From assembly GCA_040772045.1 (NCBI GenBank), contig JAXGYV010000010.1, positions 1 through 64,000 of the forward strand: a DNA stretch of 64,000 bases. The letters run 5' to 3'. Within the stretch, counting starts at the first letter, position 1. Each line of letters starts with the position of its first letter. This document shows, piece by piece, positions 42,164-51,130 of the stretch. The position numbers were made by a program, and so were the translations under genes. This stretch comes from JAXGYV01 sp040772045 (GTDB taxonomy: Bacteria > Actinomycetota > Thermoleophilia > UBA2241). A model generated the notes under the pieces. It made no database searches, was not told the DNA's origin, and saw nothing but the letters and a program-made list of their open reading frames with translations.

Positions 42164-43651
42164 TCAGGCCACCTCGAATGTGAAGTGGTGCCGCGTGAAC
42201 AGGCGCATGCAGGCGGCGCAGACTTGAGCGTCGTAGCGTACGCCCGCGCCGGCCTCTAGCTCGCCGAACGCGTCGCCGATGGCGCGTGCGGGCCGGTACG
42301 GTCGGTGACTGACCATGGCCTCCACAACGTCTGCTACGGCGAGGATCCGCGCCTCCGGCAGGATCTGTTCGCCGTGAGTCCCCGCGGGGTAGCCGGAGCC
42401 ATCCAGCCGTTCGTGATGCTGAGCGATTACCGTCTGCACGGGCCCGTCGAACTCGATCTCCGCCAGAATCGATGCTCCGGCCACGGCGTGCACGCGGACC
42501 ATCGCCATCTCGCTCTCCGTCAACCGGGCAGGCTTACTGAGGATCTCCGAGGGCACCACGATCTTGCCGACATCGTGCAGCGTAGCGGCGATACGCAGCG
42601 TTTCATGCTCGGTATCGCTGCAGCCAAGCTGGCTGGCGATCGCGCAGGCTAGCCGCGCCACGCGGCGCTGGTGGCCAGCGGTGAATGGATCGCGCATCTC
42701 TATGCCGGCGGCCAGCGCCGCGATGGCGCCGTTGAGGGTACGCCGTAGGCGCTCCGCACTCTGGCGGAGCGAGCCCTCGGTCCGCATCCGTGTGGTCGCA
42801 TCGGCGTAGACGGCGACGATCTCCCGTGAAGGTAAGCGGTAGACGTAGTTCTCACGCCAGCCGCTGTGATACTCGTCGACGTACAGACAGACCGGATGCT
42901 GCTCCGGATGGCCACTGCGCCAGACCCGTCGGAAGACATCGAGCAGGCCACAGGCAGTAATACCGGGGAAAGCTACCGTGACCGGTTTGTTCAGTACCGC
43001 CTGCTCCGCCACACCCTCGATCGCCTGTGCGGCGCGATTGAACTCCCGCACGATGAAATCGCGGCCCTCGTCGATCGCCTCGAGCACAACTACTCCGTCG
43101 CTGCTGCTGTCCACGAGTTTGCGGTAGCGCTGTCGGCTGGTACAGAGCTGAGCGCGAACACGCCTCAGCTCGTCGGTATGCTCGCGCAGCGCTAGCTCGA
43201 GACCGGCGCGGGCGGAAAGCGCCTCCTCCACTACCTCTCGCCGCTCGGCGACCTCGATCAGCACACCGTGGATCCACACAGGCCCGCCGTTCATGCCGCG
43301 TACAACCTGGGCCTGGTCTCGTACCCATCTCCACGCGCCGCTCGAACAGCGCACACGGTAATCGGCGTCCTGCCGCGGAGCGCCAGTGATCAGGTCGCGC
43401 AGGAAACACTCGTAAGCCGCACGGTCTTCGGGATGGACTCGCCCGCGCTCGTCTTCGCAGGCCGCACCCTCGTCCGACCCCGCAGGCGGATATGCCATCA
43501 GCTCTCGGTACGTACGGTTGCCGGAGACAAGCCGCACCGCCCCCCGCTCGTCGACCTCCTTCACGTAGGCCGCGACAGGGAGGCGGTCAAGGTCGCCGCG
43601 ATCCACGCCGACAGAGCCGGAGAGATCTTGGCTCACACGCTTCGGTAACAC
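42164..43651 (-). CDS. HD-GYP phosphodiesterase with two PAS domains
   Basis: This is a 495-aa cytosolic protein. A PAS/PAC domain occupies about residues 20-140 (DADYRVRCSSGAWRWVRDQA). A linking helix leads to a second PAS (RYRKLVDSSSDGVVVLEA, about 170-290) and an HD-GYP domain. The HD motif is TLHDVGKI near residue 358 and the GYP motif is HHERLDGSGYPAG near 415, both intact, so c-di-GMP degradation is expected. The GTG has GGGGAG six bases upstream. It differs from the other HD-GYP protein here by PAS-PAS instead of GAF-PAS input. Confidence 0.9.
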   Translation of the reverse strand: MLPKRVSQDLSGSVGVDRGDLDRLPVAAYVKEVDERGAVRLVSGNRTYRELMAYPPAGSDEGAACEDERGRVHPEDRAAYECFLRDLITGAPRQDADYRVRCSSGAWRWVRDQAQVVRGMNGGPVWIHGVLIEVAERREVVEEALSARAGLELALREHTDELRRVRAQLCTSRQRYRKLVDSSSDGVVVLEAIDEGRDFIVREFNRAAQAIEGVAEQAVLNKPVTVAFPGITACGLLDVFRRVWRSGHPEQHPVCLYVDEYHSGWRENYVYRLPSREIVAVYADATTRMRTEGSLRQSAERLRRTLNGAIAALAAGIEMRDPFTAGHQRRVARLACAIASQLGCSDTEHETLRIAATLHDVGKIVVPSEILSKPARLTESEMAMVRVHAVAGASILAEIEFDGPVQTVIAQHHERLDGSGYPAGTHGEQILPEARILAVADVVEAMVSHRPYRPARAIGDAFGELEAGAGVRYDAQVCAACMRLFTRHHFTFEVA

Positions 43652-43848
43652 GGCACGCTCCCCAAAGCATCAACCGACAACTCGCGCGACATCGATACCC
43701 CCCCCGCTTCGCCCTTACGTACCCTTATCGTCCCGTGGACTTCCGGACATGAGCACACGACATGGCCAGACCGCGTTCGGAGCACCACGGCGATGAAGAG
43801 TTGTCGGTCGCCCCCTCCGGTCGCCTCGCCGAGCCGCCGAGAGGCGTG

Positions 43849-43854
43849 TACAAT
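43849..43854 (+). promoter_or_regulatory. Possible -10 element (TACAAT) ahead of the chorismate enzyme gene
   Basis: TACAAT matches the -10 consensus at five of six positions and is the best candidate in the 295-base divergent region upstream of the fused synthase gene. The corresponding -35 position reads TCGCCG, which is poor, so an activator or extended -10 would be needed. Confidence 0.3.
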
Positions 43855-43946
43855 CCGGCCCTACAGCAGGCGCGAGAAGCACAAGCTCGCCTCGACATCC
43901 CGGTCTAGCAGCCAGCCTGGCCCACATGACATGGGCGGAGGGCACC

Positions 43947-45875
43947 ATGGATACCATCGACCTCTACTGGAGTGCGCGAGCGGCCGACATGCGGCCGGCC
44001 CTCCTGGAGTCGCGCGGACCGCGGACTGAGTTCGGACGGCGCACTCTGCTTGCGCTGGCGCCGGTACGCACCGTGGAGGTCCGCGACGGCGTCACTTTCG
44101 TCGACGGCGAGGCTCGTGGCGGCGTGACCGTCCTCTTCGATCAGCTCGCGCGGGACCTCAGCAGCGGGCGGTTCCCCGTCTGGATCGGCTTCTTCGCCTA
44201 CGAATTCGCGCGGCACCTTGGCCTGCCGACCCTGCCGCCGATCCCAGGCCTGCCCGAGGCATCGTTCACCCTCTACGCTGACGGGTACTTATGGGAGGAC
44301 GGACAGCTCGTACACGAACCGGCGACACAGATCCCCACCGTCGTACCGGCCCCCGCCCAGCCCCTCTCGGCGCTTCCCGTCACCAGCGACTTCCCGTGCG
44401 ACCGCTTCATCGCCGGCGTAGAGGAAGTTCAGGAGCGCATCCGCGCCGGCTGGGTCTACCAAGTCAACCTGTCACACCGGTTCCGATTCAACGCCGGTGC
44501 CCTCGATCCGCTGGCCTTCTACCGCCGTCTCCGCGAGGTGAACCCGAGCCCCTTCATGGGCGTCATCGAAGGTCGCGAGTGGTCGGTGGTAAGTGGGAGT
44601 CCGGAGCGCCTGTTCACCTTCACTCCGGCCCCACTCGACCGGCCAGTGAGCGGTCGCAGCGCCGGCGCCTGGGTGAGTGGCGGGCGAGCCGGCACGCTCT
44701 GCGCCCGCCCTATCGCCGGCACCCGGCCGCGAAGCACCCTCGCCGCGGAGGACGAACGTCTCGAGGAGGAGCTCCGCGCCAGTCGCAAGGAACAAGCGGA
44801 GCACGTCATGCTCGTCGATCTGCTGCGCAACGACCTCTCGCGCGTGTGCGAGGCGGGCAGCGTGGAAGTCAGCGAAGCGTTCACGGTCGAGCGGTACAGC
44901 CACGTGATGCACCTCGTCTCGGAAGTACGCGGCTCCACGCAAGCGTCGCTGGCCGAGATGATCGCGGCGATCTTCCCCGGAGGCACCATCACGGGCGCCC
45001 CCAAGGAAAGTGTGATGGCCGAGATAGCCCGCCTGGAACCGGTGCCGCGAGGCGCGTACACCGGATCGCTCGGCTACGTCAGCGGCGCCGGCGCCGATTT
45101 CAACATCCTCATCCGCAGCCTCACCACGGTCGGCGACGTGGGCTACGTGTCCGCCGGTGGCGGTATCGTGATCGAGAGCGATCCGGAAGACGAGTACCTG
45201 GAGACACGGTACAAGGCGGAGGCCTTGCTCTACGCCCTGGGTGGGGGGCAGCGCGGCGTAGCCCCCGCCGCGCCCCACCGCCTGCGCTCCTGGCGCCCGC
45301 CACAGCCATCGCGGCGCACCCCCGCGGTGGTCGCCTTCGTGGAAGCGCACGACTCGTTCAGCTTCAACATCGTGCACTACCTGCGCATGCTCGGGGCGCG
45401 GGTGCGGGTCATCGATCACGCCGAGCCGCCCCTGCTGCACGGCGTGACCCATCTCGTCGTGGGACCCGGCCCCGGAGATCCTCATACGTCCGGCCGCATG
45501 CTCGAATGGGTCGCCGCGGCGCTCGCCGCGCACCTGCCGCTCCTCGGCGTCTGCCTCGGCCACCAGGCACTCGGCGTCCACATGGATGCGCGCCTCGAGA
45601 GAGCTCCGCGGCCAGTACACGGGGAGGCTCACACCGTCGAGCACACTGGGGAGGGCATCTTCGCCGGCATCTCCAGCCCGTGCCTGTTCACGCGGTACCA
45701 CTCACTGCATCTGGCCCATCTCCCACCCACACTGCGGAAGATCGCGTGGACGGAAGACGGCGTGGTGATGGCCGTAGCCCACTGGTCGCTGCCGGCCTGG
45801 GGTGTGCAATTCCACCCAGAGAGCATGCTCAGCGCGCAGGGCCTTACCCTCCTGGCCAACTTCCTCGCCGTCTAG
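43947..45875 (+). CDS. Fused anthranilate/aminodeoxychorismate synthase (component I + glutaminase)
   Basis: This 642-aa protein uses chorismate and glutamine. Residues 1-430 are the synthase: RPIAGTRPRS near 255, EHVMLVDLLRNDLSRV, FPGGTITGAPK near 342. Residues 450-642 are a class I amidotransferase with nucleophile Cys in GVCLGHQALG near 535 and FHPES. The domain order and PIAGT (Ala where E. coli PabB has Lys) favour a TrpEG-type anthranilate synthase. FPGGTITGAPK and NILIRSL look more like PabB. I cannot decide between tryptophan and folate pathways. The second ATG is used as the start because GGAGG lies five bases ahead. No other trp or pab genes are nearby. Confidence 0.85.
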   Translation: MDTIDLYWSARAADMRPALLESRGPRTEFGRRTLLALAPVRTVEVRDGVTFVDGEARGGVTVLFDQLARDLSSGRFPVWIGFFAYEFARHLGLPTLPPIPGLPEASFTLYADGYLWEDGQLVHEPATQIPTVVPAPAQPLSALPVTSDFPCDRFIAGVEEVQERIRAGWVYQVNLSHRFRFNAGALDPLAFYRRLREVNPSPFMGVIEGREWSVVSGSPERLFTFTPAPLDRPVSGRSAGAWVSGGRAGTLCARPIAGTRPRSTLAAEDERLEEELRASRKEQAEHVMLVDLLRNDLSRVCEAGSVEVSEAFTVERYSHVMHLVSEVRGSTQASLAEMIAAIFPGGTITGAPKESVMAEIARLEPVPRGAYTGSLGYVSGAGADFNILIRSLTTVGDVGYVSAGGGIVIESDPEDEYLETRYKAEALLYALGGGQRGVAPAAPHRLRSWRPPQPSRRTPAVVAFVEAHDSFSFNIVHYLRMLGARVRVIDHAEPPLLHGVTHLVVGPGPGDPHTSGRMLEWVAAALAAHLPLLGVCLGHQALGVHMDARLERAPRPVHGEAHTVEHTGEGIFAGISSPCLFTRYHSLHLAHLPPTLRKIAWTEDGVVMAVAHWSLPAWGVQFHPESMLSAQGLTLLANFLAV

Positions 45876-45973
45876 GGCGGAATCCGGCGCCGAAGGTAGC
45901 GAACCAGAGCGCGCACCCGCACGTCTCTCCCTCCAGACAGCACGACGGACAACAGCAATGGGAGGGATGTTCG

Positions 45974-47230
45974 ATGGCCGGTCCCCTGCGTTTACGCAGC
46001 ACCATCGCGGTGGCCGCGGTGGTAGTCATCGTCGCCGCGGGCCTCAGTGTTTTCTTTCTGACACGCGGCGCGGAAGAGGCTCCGGCGCTGCCCAAGCTGG
46101 GCAGCGCGAGCGGGGCCGCCAAGGCTGGCGTGTTGGCGGTTCCCCTGGGCCGCTTTGGCTTCGACCTGCTGCTCAAGGAGGCGGCGGCCAGCGAGGACAA
46201 CGTGGTTATCTCCCCCGCCTCGTTGCACGCCGCCCTCTCCATGCTGCTGAACGGCGCCCGCGAGGAGACCGCCGCGGAGCTCCGGCGCACGCTCCAAGTC
46301 GATGACATCGACCAGGCGGTCCTCAACCAGGCTTGGGCCGATTTGATCACCGCCGCCCAAGCCAGCAAGAAGACCAAGCTCCAGATCGCCGACTCTCTCT
46401 GGCTGCGCAACGGCGTCGAGTTCAAGCAGGACTTCCTGGACCTGAACCGTGACTACTTCGCCGCCGAGCTCGGCGACCTCGCCGACGACCCCGCCGCGGC
46501 GGCCCGAGAGATCAATGCCTGGATCGAGGAACGTACGCACGGCAAGATCCCCAAGCTGTTCGACTCCATAGACCCGCTGACCCTGCTCACGCTGGTGAAC
46601 ACCGTCTATCTGAAAGTCTCCTGGGAGCACTTCGATCCAGAGCTCACCGCTCCGGCACCATTCACGCTCACCAGTGGCGAACGGGTCGAGGCGGACACCA
46701 TGCACGCCCATCTCGACGCGGCGGTCAGCCTCCAGCAGGCCTTCGACGCCGTTCTCTTGCCGACCGATGGCCCGGTCGACGTCTGGGTCATCGTGCCCAA
46801 GGGAACCGAGACCCCGGAGTCCGTGGCGAGCGCCTTGCGCGATCAGGGTACCGCCGGTCTCTACGCTCAGGCGGTCGAATCCAAGGGCGACGTGGCACTC
46901 CCCAAGCTGAGCTTGGAGTACGAGGCCAAGCAGCTACGCCCCGCGTTACAGGCCCTCGGCATGCGCCGCGCTTGGAGCCCCGACGACGCGCAGCTCGAGG
47001 GGATCGCGGACGTCAAGCCCCTGTTCGTTCAGGGGATCCGCCACAAGGCTACCTTGGACATGAACGAAGAGGGCGTCGAGGCGGCGGCAGCCACGGGCAT
47101 CGAGGTGGGCACCACCGGCATGCCGGTCGACACCTTCTCGATCAACGCCGACCGGCCCTTCCTCGTGGTGCTGGCGGAGTCGACCAGCCGCGTACCGCTC
47201 TTCATGTCTCTGGTGCGTGACCCGCGCTAG
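45974..47230 (+). CDS. Serpin (inhibitory-type serine protease inhibitor)
   Basis: This 418-aa protein begins with a short basic stretch and one hydrophobic segment (STIAVAAVVVIVAAGLSVFFL), so it is anchored or secreted. The body is a complete serpin: NVVISPASLHAALSMLLNGA, LVNTVYLKVSWEHFD, and the hinge EEGVEAAAATG near residue 365. The short-side-chain hinge is the mark of inhibitory serpins. The reactive loop continues IEVGTTGMPVDTF; counting 17 residues from the hinge Glu puts Thr-Gly at P1-P1', but the loop looks about three residues longer than in antitrypsin, so P1 is uncertain. The ATG has GGGAGGG seven bases ahead. It may protect the cell surface from proteases. Confidence 0.92.
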   Translation: MAGPLRLRSTIAVAAVVVIVAAGLSVFFLTRGAEEAPALPKLGSASGAAKAGVLAVPLGRFGFDLLLKEAAASEDNVVISPASLHAALSMLLNGAREETAAELRRTLQVDDIDQAVLNQAWADLITAAQASKKTKLQIADSLWLRNGVEFKQDFLDLNRDYFAAELGDLADDPAAAAREINAWIEERTHGKIPKLFDSIDPLTLLTLVNTVYLKVSWEHFDPELTAPAPFTLTSGERVEADTMHAHLDAAVSLQQAFDAVLLPTDGPVDVWVIVPKGTETPESVASALRDQGTAGLYAQAVESKGDVALPKLSLEYEAKQLRPALQALGMRRAWSPDDAQLEGIADVKPLFVQGIRHKATLDMNEEGVEAAAATGIEVGTTGMPVDTFSINADRPFLVVLAESTSRVPLFMSLVRDPR

Positions 47231-47267
47231 CCTGAGACGCGAGAGGCTGGCCCGCTACGGCGGCAGC

Positions 47268-48578
47268 TCAGGTGTCGTGGAAGACCATGATGCTGCCGCC
47301 GTAGCAGGCCACCCACACGTCTTTGCGCGCAGCGACATACGTAATGCCAATAGGGTTCCAGTTGGTACGTATCGTCTGCAGCACACGCATGTCGGAGGCT
47401 CGCACCTTGCTCACCGTGCCGGTGTTGTAGTTGACCACGTAGAGTGACGCACCGTCCGGGGCGATCGTCATGCTCCGCGGCTGCGAACCCGTGCTGACCT
47501 TACGGACCACGCGTAGCGCGCGGAGGTCGATCTTGGCCACCGTGCCCTCGCCGTTGAGCGAGACGTACAGCCAGCGATCGTCCGGGCTTATGCACAGGTG
47601 GCGGGGAGAGGAGCCCACGCCGCGCAGCCACCGGACGGCGAAGGTCCGCAGATCGATGCGCGCGATGTTCGTAGTCCCCATGACGGCCACGTAGGCGAAG
47701 CGCGAGGCGGAGTCGACGACGATGCCGCGCGGATAGGGACCCAGCGGGATCTGTCGCACTTGCTTGCCGCTCTTCACGCTGACCACGCTCAAGTTGTAGG
47801 AGCACCAGTTGCTGACGAGCACGAACCTGCCATCCGGCGTAGTGGCGACGTACTTGGGTACCACGCCCACCTGGGTGGCCTGGTCAATCCGCAGGTTCGA
47901 TAGGTTGACGCGGTAGAGGAAACTGCGGTCGAAGCCGCTGCTCGGCGAGCCGACATCGTGACCCTCGCGGGTGAAACCGGGTCCGTACATCGAGTAGTTA
48001 GACACGTACATCGACTTCCCGTCGGCGGAGACTGCCGCCTCGACGGGTGCCCCGCGCACGGTCTGCGCATACCGCGCATACCCGTACTGCGAGAGGTTGC
48101 ACGTATCTTGGATGGTCTTCACCAGTCGGTAGGTGCGATCGTTATACACGGTGATGGTGTGTCGGTACATCATGTTCTGAGCGAACACATAGCCGTTCTG
48201 CGTGGCCACCACCGACTTGGGAGAGATGGTGCCGGTGATCACGGTCCGCTGCTTGAGGCGGAGGGTGGAAGAGGCCGGACCCGTCCACACGAACGGAGAC
48301 ACGCTCACGCTCGGCGTGGCGGAAGGATGAGGACTGGCCGTCGCGCTCGCCCGCGGGGAGGCGGAAGGTGAGGGCAGGCCGGTAGTCGCGCCCGTCTGGC
48401 GCACCGCAGAGCTTCCCGAGTGACCGCCACGCACCAGCACGGCGGCGGTTCCCGCTACGGCCACGGCAACGACGCCGGCTACCAGCACGCCCAACCGCAG
48501 CCGCGAACGGCGCAGGCGCCGGCGGCGCCAGTGCTCGGAGCGGTAGCGTCGGTACATACGGGGTGACCTGGCGGCCAT
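47268..48578 (-). CDS. Exported YncE-like beta-propeller protein
   Basis: This protein of about 436 aa has a very basic N-terminus (RRRRLRRSRLR), one transmembrane helix (LGVLVAGVVAVAVAGTAAVLV) and a Ser/Pro/Thr-rich linker. The rest is a seven-bladed propeller with repeated units such as GPYPRGIVVDSASRFAYVAVMG, SPRHLCISPDDRWLYVSL and QPRSMTIAPDGASLYVVNY. Surface-exposed binding or scaffold function is typical for such proteins; no ligand is evident. The start is uncertain; another ATG lies at 48557. It converges with the serpin gene, and both products should be outside the membrane. Confidence 0.8.
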   Translation of the reverse strand: MAARSPRMYRRYRSEHWRRRRLRRSRLRLGVLVAGVVAVAVAGTAAVLVRGGHSGSSAVRQTGATTGLPSPSASPRASATASPHPSATPSVSVSPFVWTGPASSTLRLKQRTVITGTISPKSVVATQNGYVFAQNMMYRHTITVYNDRTYRLVKTIQDTCNLSQYGYARYAQTVRGAPVEAAVSADGKSMYVSNYSMYGPGFTREGHDVGSPSSGFDRSFLYRVNLSNLRIDQATQVGVVPKYVATTPDGRFVLVSNWCSYNLSVVSVKSGKQVRQIPLGPYPRGIVVDSASRFAYVAVMGTTNIARIDLRTFAVRWLRGVGSSPRHLCISPDDRWLYVSLNGEGTVAKIDLRALRVVRKVSTGSQPRSMTIAPDGASLYVVNYNTGTVSKVRASDMRVLQTIRTNWNPIGITYVAARKDVWVACYGGSIMVFHDT

Positions 48579-48635
48579 GCTGGACGAAGTGTACCATCCC
48601 CCGTCGCGCAGACGGACGCCGAGCACGCCGTCTGG

Positions 48636-49442
48636 CTAGACGCGCACGTCGTGGCGAGCGAAGAGCAGGACGCTCGCCACGAGCAGCACCGCCGTGGCGC
48701 TCACGAACACCGCGATCGCCGACCACGTGAGCCCGGCGATCAGCGGCTGAGAGCCACCGGCGTAGTAGATCAGAGACGCCCTGCGCAGCGCCCTGCCGCC
48801 CTCGATGAGCGGGCCGAGCACGTTGAGGAGGTACGAGACCGCCGCCAGCACGCCGGCGACGGCGGCGCCGAGCGCGCGCCTCCCAGTCACGCTGGACACG
48901 GCGAACGCCAGTGTCCCGAACGTCCACGCCAGCAGCCCGAGCAGCGCCGCCCCCTCGGCGAGCACGCCGATCCCTACCTCATCCATGCCGGCGATGCCAC
49001 GGCCGACGAGCGCCGAGAGAAACAACACCAGGGCGAGCAGGACAATCGCCACGGTGAATGCGGCGAACTTCTCGAGGACGAGCCGCCAGCGCACCACGGG
49101 GTAGGAGAGGAGCAGGTCCAGCGTCCCTCTCTCTTCCTCACCGGCGATCGCCCGAGCTCCGGCGCCGATGGCGAACACCAGGAGGAGCAAGGGCATCATG
49201 AATGAGAACAGCTCGGCGTTCAGGAAGCCGACGGGGCTCGTGATGTCCACACCCTCGGCGAGGAAGAGGTTACGGAAGGCTTCTGGCAGCCGCTCGAGGT
49301 AGTCGTCGAACGCCGACGCGCTGCCGCGGAAGCTCGGGTACACGGCGCAGATCGCGAGCACGTATACCAAGACGCCGAGCGACCAGCCCACGAGCGAGCG
49401 CCGCTGATCGCGCAGCGCCTTCAGAAAGATGCTACCGCGCAT
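48636..49442 (-). CDS. ABC-2 type transporter permease
   Basis: This is a 268-aa protein with six hydrophobic helices, including LVGWSLGVLVYVLAICAVY and the ABC-2 pattern FIGAGARAIAGEEERGTLDLLLSYPV (visible as GARAIAGEEERGTLDLLLSY). The ATG has GGAGG six bases ahead and overlaps the ATPase gene by eleven bases. Such pairs export drugs, lipids or peptides, or support Na+ efflux (NatB-like). The partner ATPase gene carries a frameshift as sequenced. Confidence 0.87.
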   Translation of the reverse strand: MRGSIFLKALRDQRRSLVGWSLGVLVYVLAICAVYPSFRGSASAFDDYLERLPEAFRNLFLAEGVDITSPVGFLNAELFSFMMPLLLLVFAIGAGARAIAGEEERGTLDLLLSYPVVRWRLVLEKFAAFTVAIVLLALVLFLSALVGRGIAGMDEVGIGVLAEGAALLGLLAWTFGTLAFAVSSVTGRRALGAAVAGVLAAVSYLLNVLGPLIEGGRALRRASLIYYAGGSQPLIAGLTWSAIAVFVSATAVLLVASVLLFARHDVRV

Positions 49443-50372
49443 CGCTGGCCTCCCCGGCGGAGTCCACCACACCCCCTGAGCTCACCACACCCTCTTCTTG
49501 ATAGTAGGTGAGGAAGACATCCTCGAGATCCGGCTCGCGACTGGTGAGACGCACCACGGGGTACTTGGCGGTGAGTTTGAGGAACGCGTCGAACGAGCCG
49601 GTCAGCATGACCCGCAGCAGCGCGCCCTCGTTCTCCAAGATAGCGACCCCGGGTACCTCGCCGAACGGTGCGCCATCCACCGGCTGCGCGAACTCCACCT
49701 CAACCTCCTGCGCCATCCGCTGCCCAAGGGCCGCGACGCTCTCTACGGCTATCAGCCGGCCACCGCGCACAAAGCCGACCCTGTCGCACACACGCTGCAC
49801 TTCCGGCAGGTTGTGTGAGCAGAGAAAGACCGTCTGCCCCGCGGCAGTCGCCTCGTGGATCAGCGCGTAGAACTCGCGTTGCACGAGGGGGTCCAGCCCC
49901 ACGGTCGGCTCGTCGAGGATGAGCAGATCAGGCCGGTGCATGAAGGCCTGGATGAGAGCGATCTTGCGCTTGTTGCCGGTGGAGAGGTCCGCGACCTTGC
50001 GCTGCAGATCGCAATCCAGGCGCTCGCGCAGCGCGTGTACCCACGCCCAGTCCACACTCCGCCGCAGCGAGGCGAAGAAGCGCAGGTTCTGCTCCCCGCT
50101 CAGGCGGTCGTACAGGGAGAGCTCCCCGGGCACGTAACCCACCCCACGGCGCACGGCAGCGCTGTCGCGCTGCGCGTCTAGCCCGAGGACCGCGGCCGAG
50201 CCCGCCGTGGGTCGGATGAGGTCCAGCAAGATCCGGATGGTCGTGGTCTTGCCCGCACCGTTCGGCCCCAGAAAGCCAAAGACCTCCCGCGCTCGACCTC
50301 GAGGTCGAGCGCGACGACTCCCCGGTGACGGCCGTAACGTTTCGTGAGTCCTGTCGTTCGGATAACGCTCAC
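49432..50372 (-). pseudogene. ABC transporter ATPase gene with a one-base frameshift near the Walker A
   Basis: Two frames together encode one complete ABC ATPase of about 313 aa. The first (from GTG at 50372) reads MSVIRTTGLTKRYG through VALDLEVERG. The second picks up VFGFLGPNGAGKTTTIRILL, DLSTGNKRKIALIQAF (signature region), LLILDEPTVGLDP and a C-terminal region specific for ABC-2 ATPases. Restoring one C in the CCC run at 50286-50288 (plus strand) joins them as ERG-E-VFGF. Everything else is undamaged, so either a recent mutation or a sequencing/assembly error is likely. The permease gene follows, overlapping by eleven bases. Confidence 0.85.
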
Positions 50373-50531
50373 AGCTGCTCAGTCTAGACCCTTTGGTCCC
50401 TCACCGCCGTCGCTCCCCAACCCTCTGCCCGACGAAGTGCTCCGCGCGGGGGAGGAACGACAGCCCGCGCGCTGTAGAGAGATGTACGGACGCATCCCCG
50501 GCAGTCACGAGCACGACCGGCAGGAGACGAG

Positions 50532-51050
50532 ATGGCAAGGCGCATGCCTAGCGCCCACCCGACGAACGTCGTCATCGCGTGCACTCCCCCGTCGCGCTCG
50601 GCCGACGTACGAGCAGCCGCGGACACCTTCCTCCGGCCATTGATCGCCGACCACGTGCGCCGCGACGTGCTCCTCGCCCTGGACGAGGTGGTCTCCAATG
50701 CCATCCAGTACGCACCGGCGGACCGACCCATCGTAGCGCGGCTGAGCGTAGACAAACGGCAGGTCGCCGTGGCTGTCGAAGACGGCGGAGAAGGGTTCGA
50801 CCCCGCCATCCTGAACGCGGCGCGGCCGCGGCCCGACGCCGAGAGCGGCCGCGGCCTGTACCTGGTGCGCGCGCTCATGGACGGCGTCGAGGTTCGCCTC
50901 GGGCATCCGGGTACTGTCGTCAGATTCGTGCGCCAGCTCTCTGGCGAGTCGCGGCTTGCGCGTACCCACGGGCGTAGCGTCCGCACGTGGCCGCGCATCG
51001 GCCTGCTGTGGCCGATCCCTCCTCGCGCGCAGCGCCGCCTGCCCACCTGA
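50532..51050 (+). CDS. Anti-sigma-factor-like serine/threonine kinase (HATPase, RsbW/SpoIIAB type)
   Basis: This 172-aa protein has the GHKL ATPase fold. The N box is LALDEVVSNAIQYA, the G1 box VEDGGEGFDP and the G2 box SGRGLYLVRALMD. Such proteins bind a sigma factor or phosphorylate a STAS anti-antagonist in partner-switching. A SpoIIE-type phosphatase, the counter-enzyme, is encoded 1.0 kb downstream, but no STAS or sigma gene is seen. The ATG has GGAG five bases ahead. The C-terminal 30 residues are basic and Pro-rich, unlike the core. Confidence 0.85.
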   Translation: MARRMPSAHPTNVVIACTPPSRSADVRAAADTFLRPLIADHVRRDVLLALDEVVSNAIQYAPADRPIVARLSVDKRQVAVAVEDGGEGFDPAILNAARPRPDAESGRGLYLVRALMDGVEVRLGHPGTVVRFVRQLSGESRLARTHGRSVRTWPRIGLLWPIPPRAQRRLPT

Positions 51051-51130
51051 GGGCCGTCAAGGCGCGGCACGCCGAACGCCGTACCGCCCCGCAAACGTCC
51101 GGCGATGTCCGTGACCGGTATACTCGGCGC

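Noticed and set aside
44291..45973. In-frame upstream extension of the serpin by about 560 codons
   Set aside because: It lies in another frame of the chorismate enzyme gene and is Arg/Pro-rich. The serpin ATG at 45974 has a good SD and begins the signal segment.
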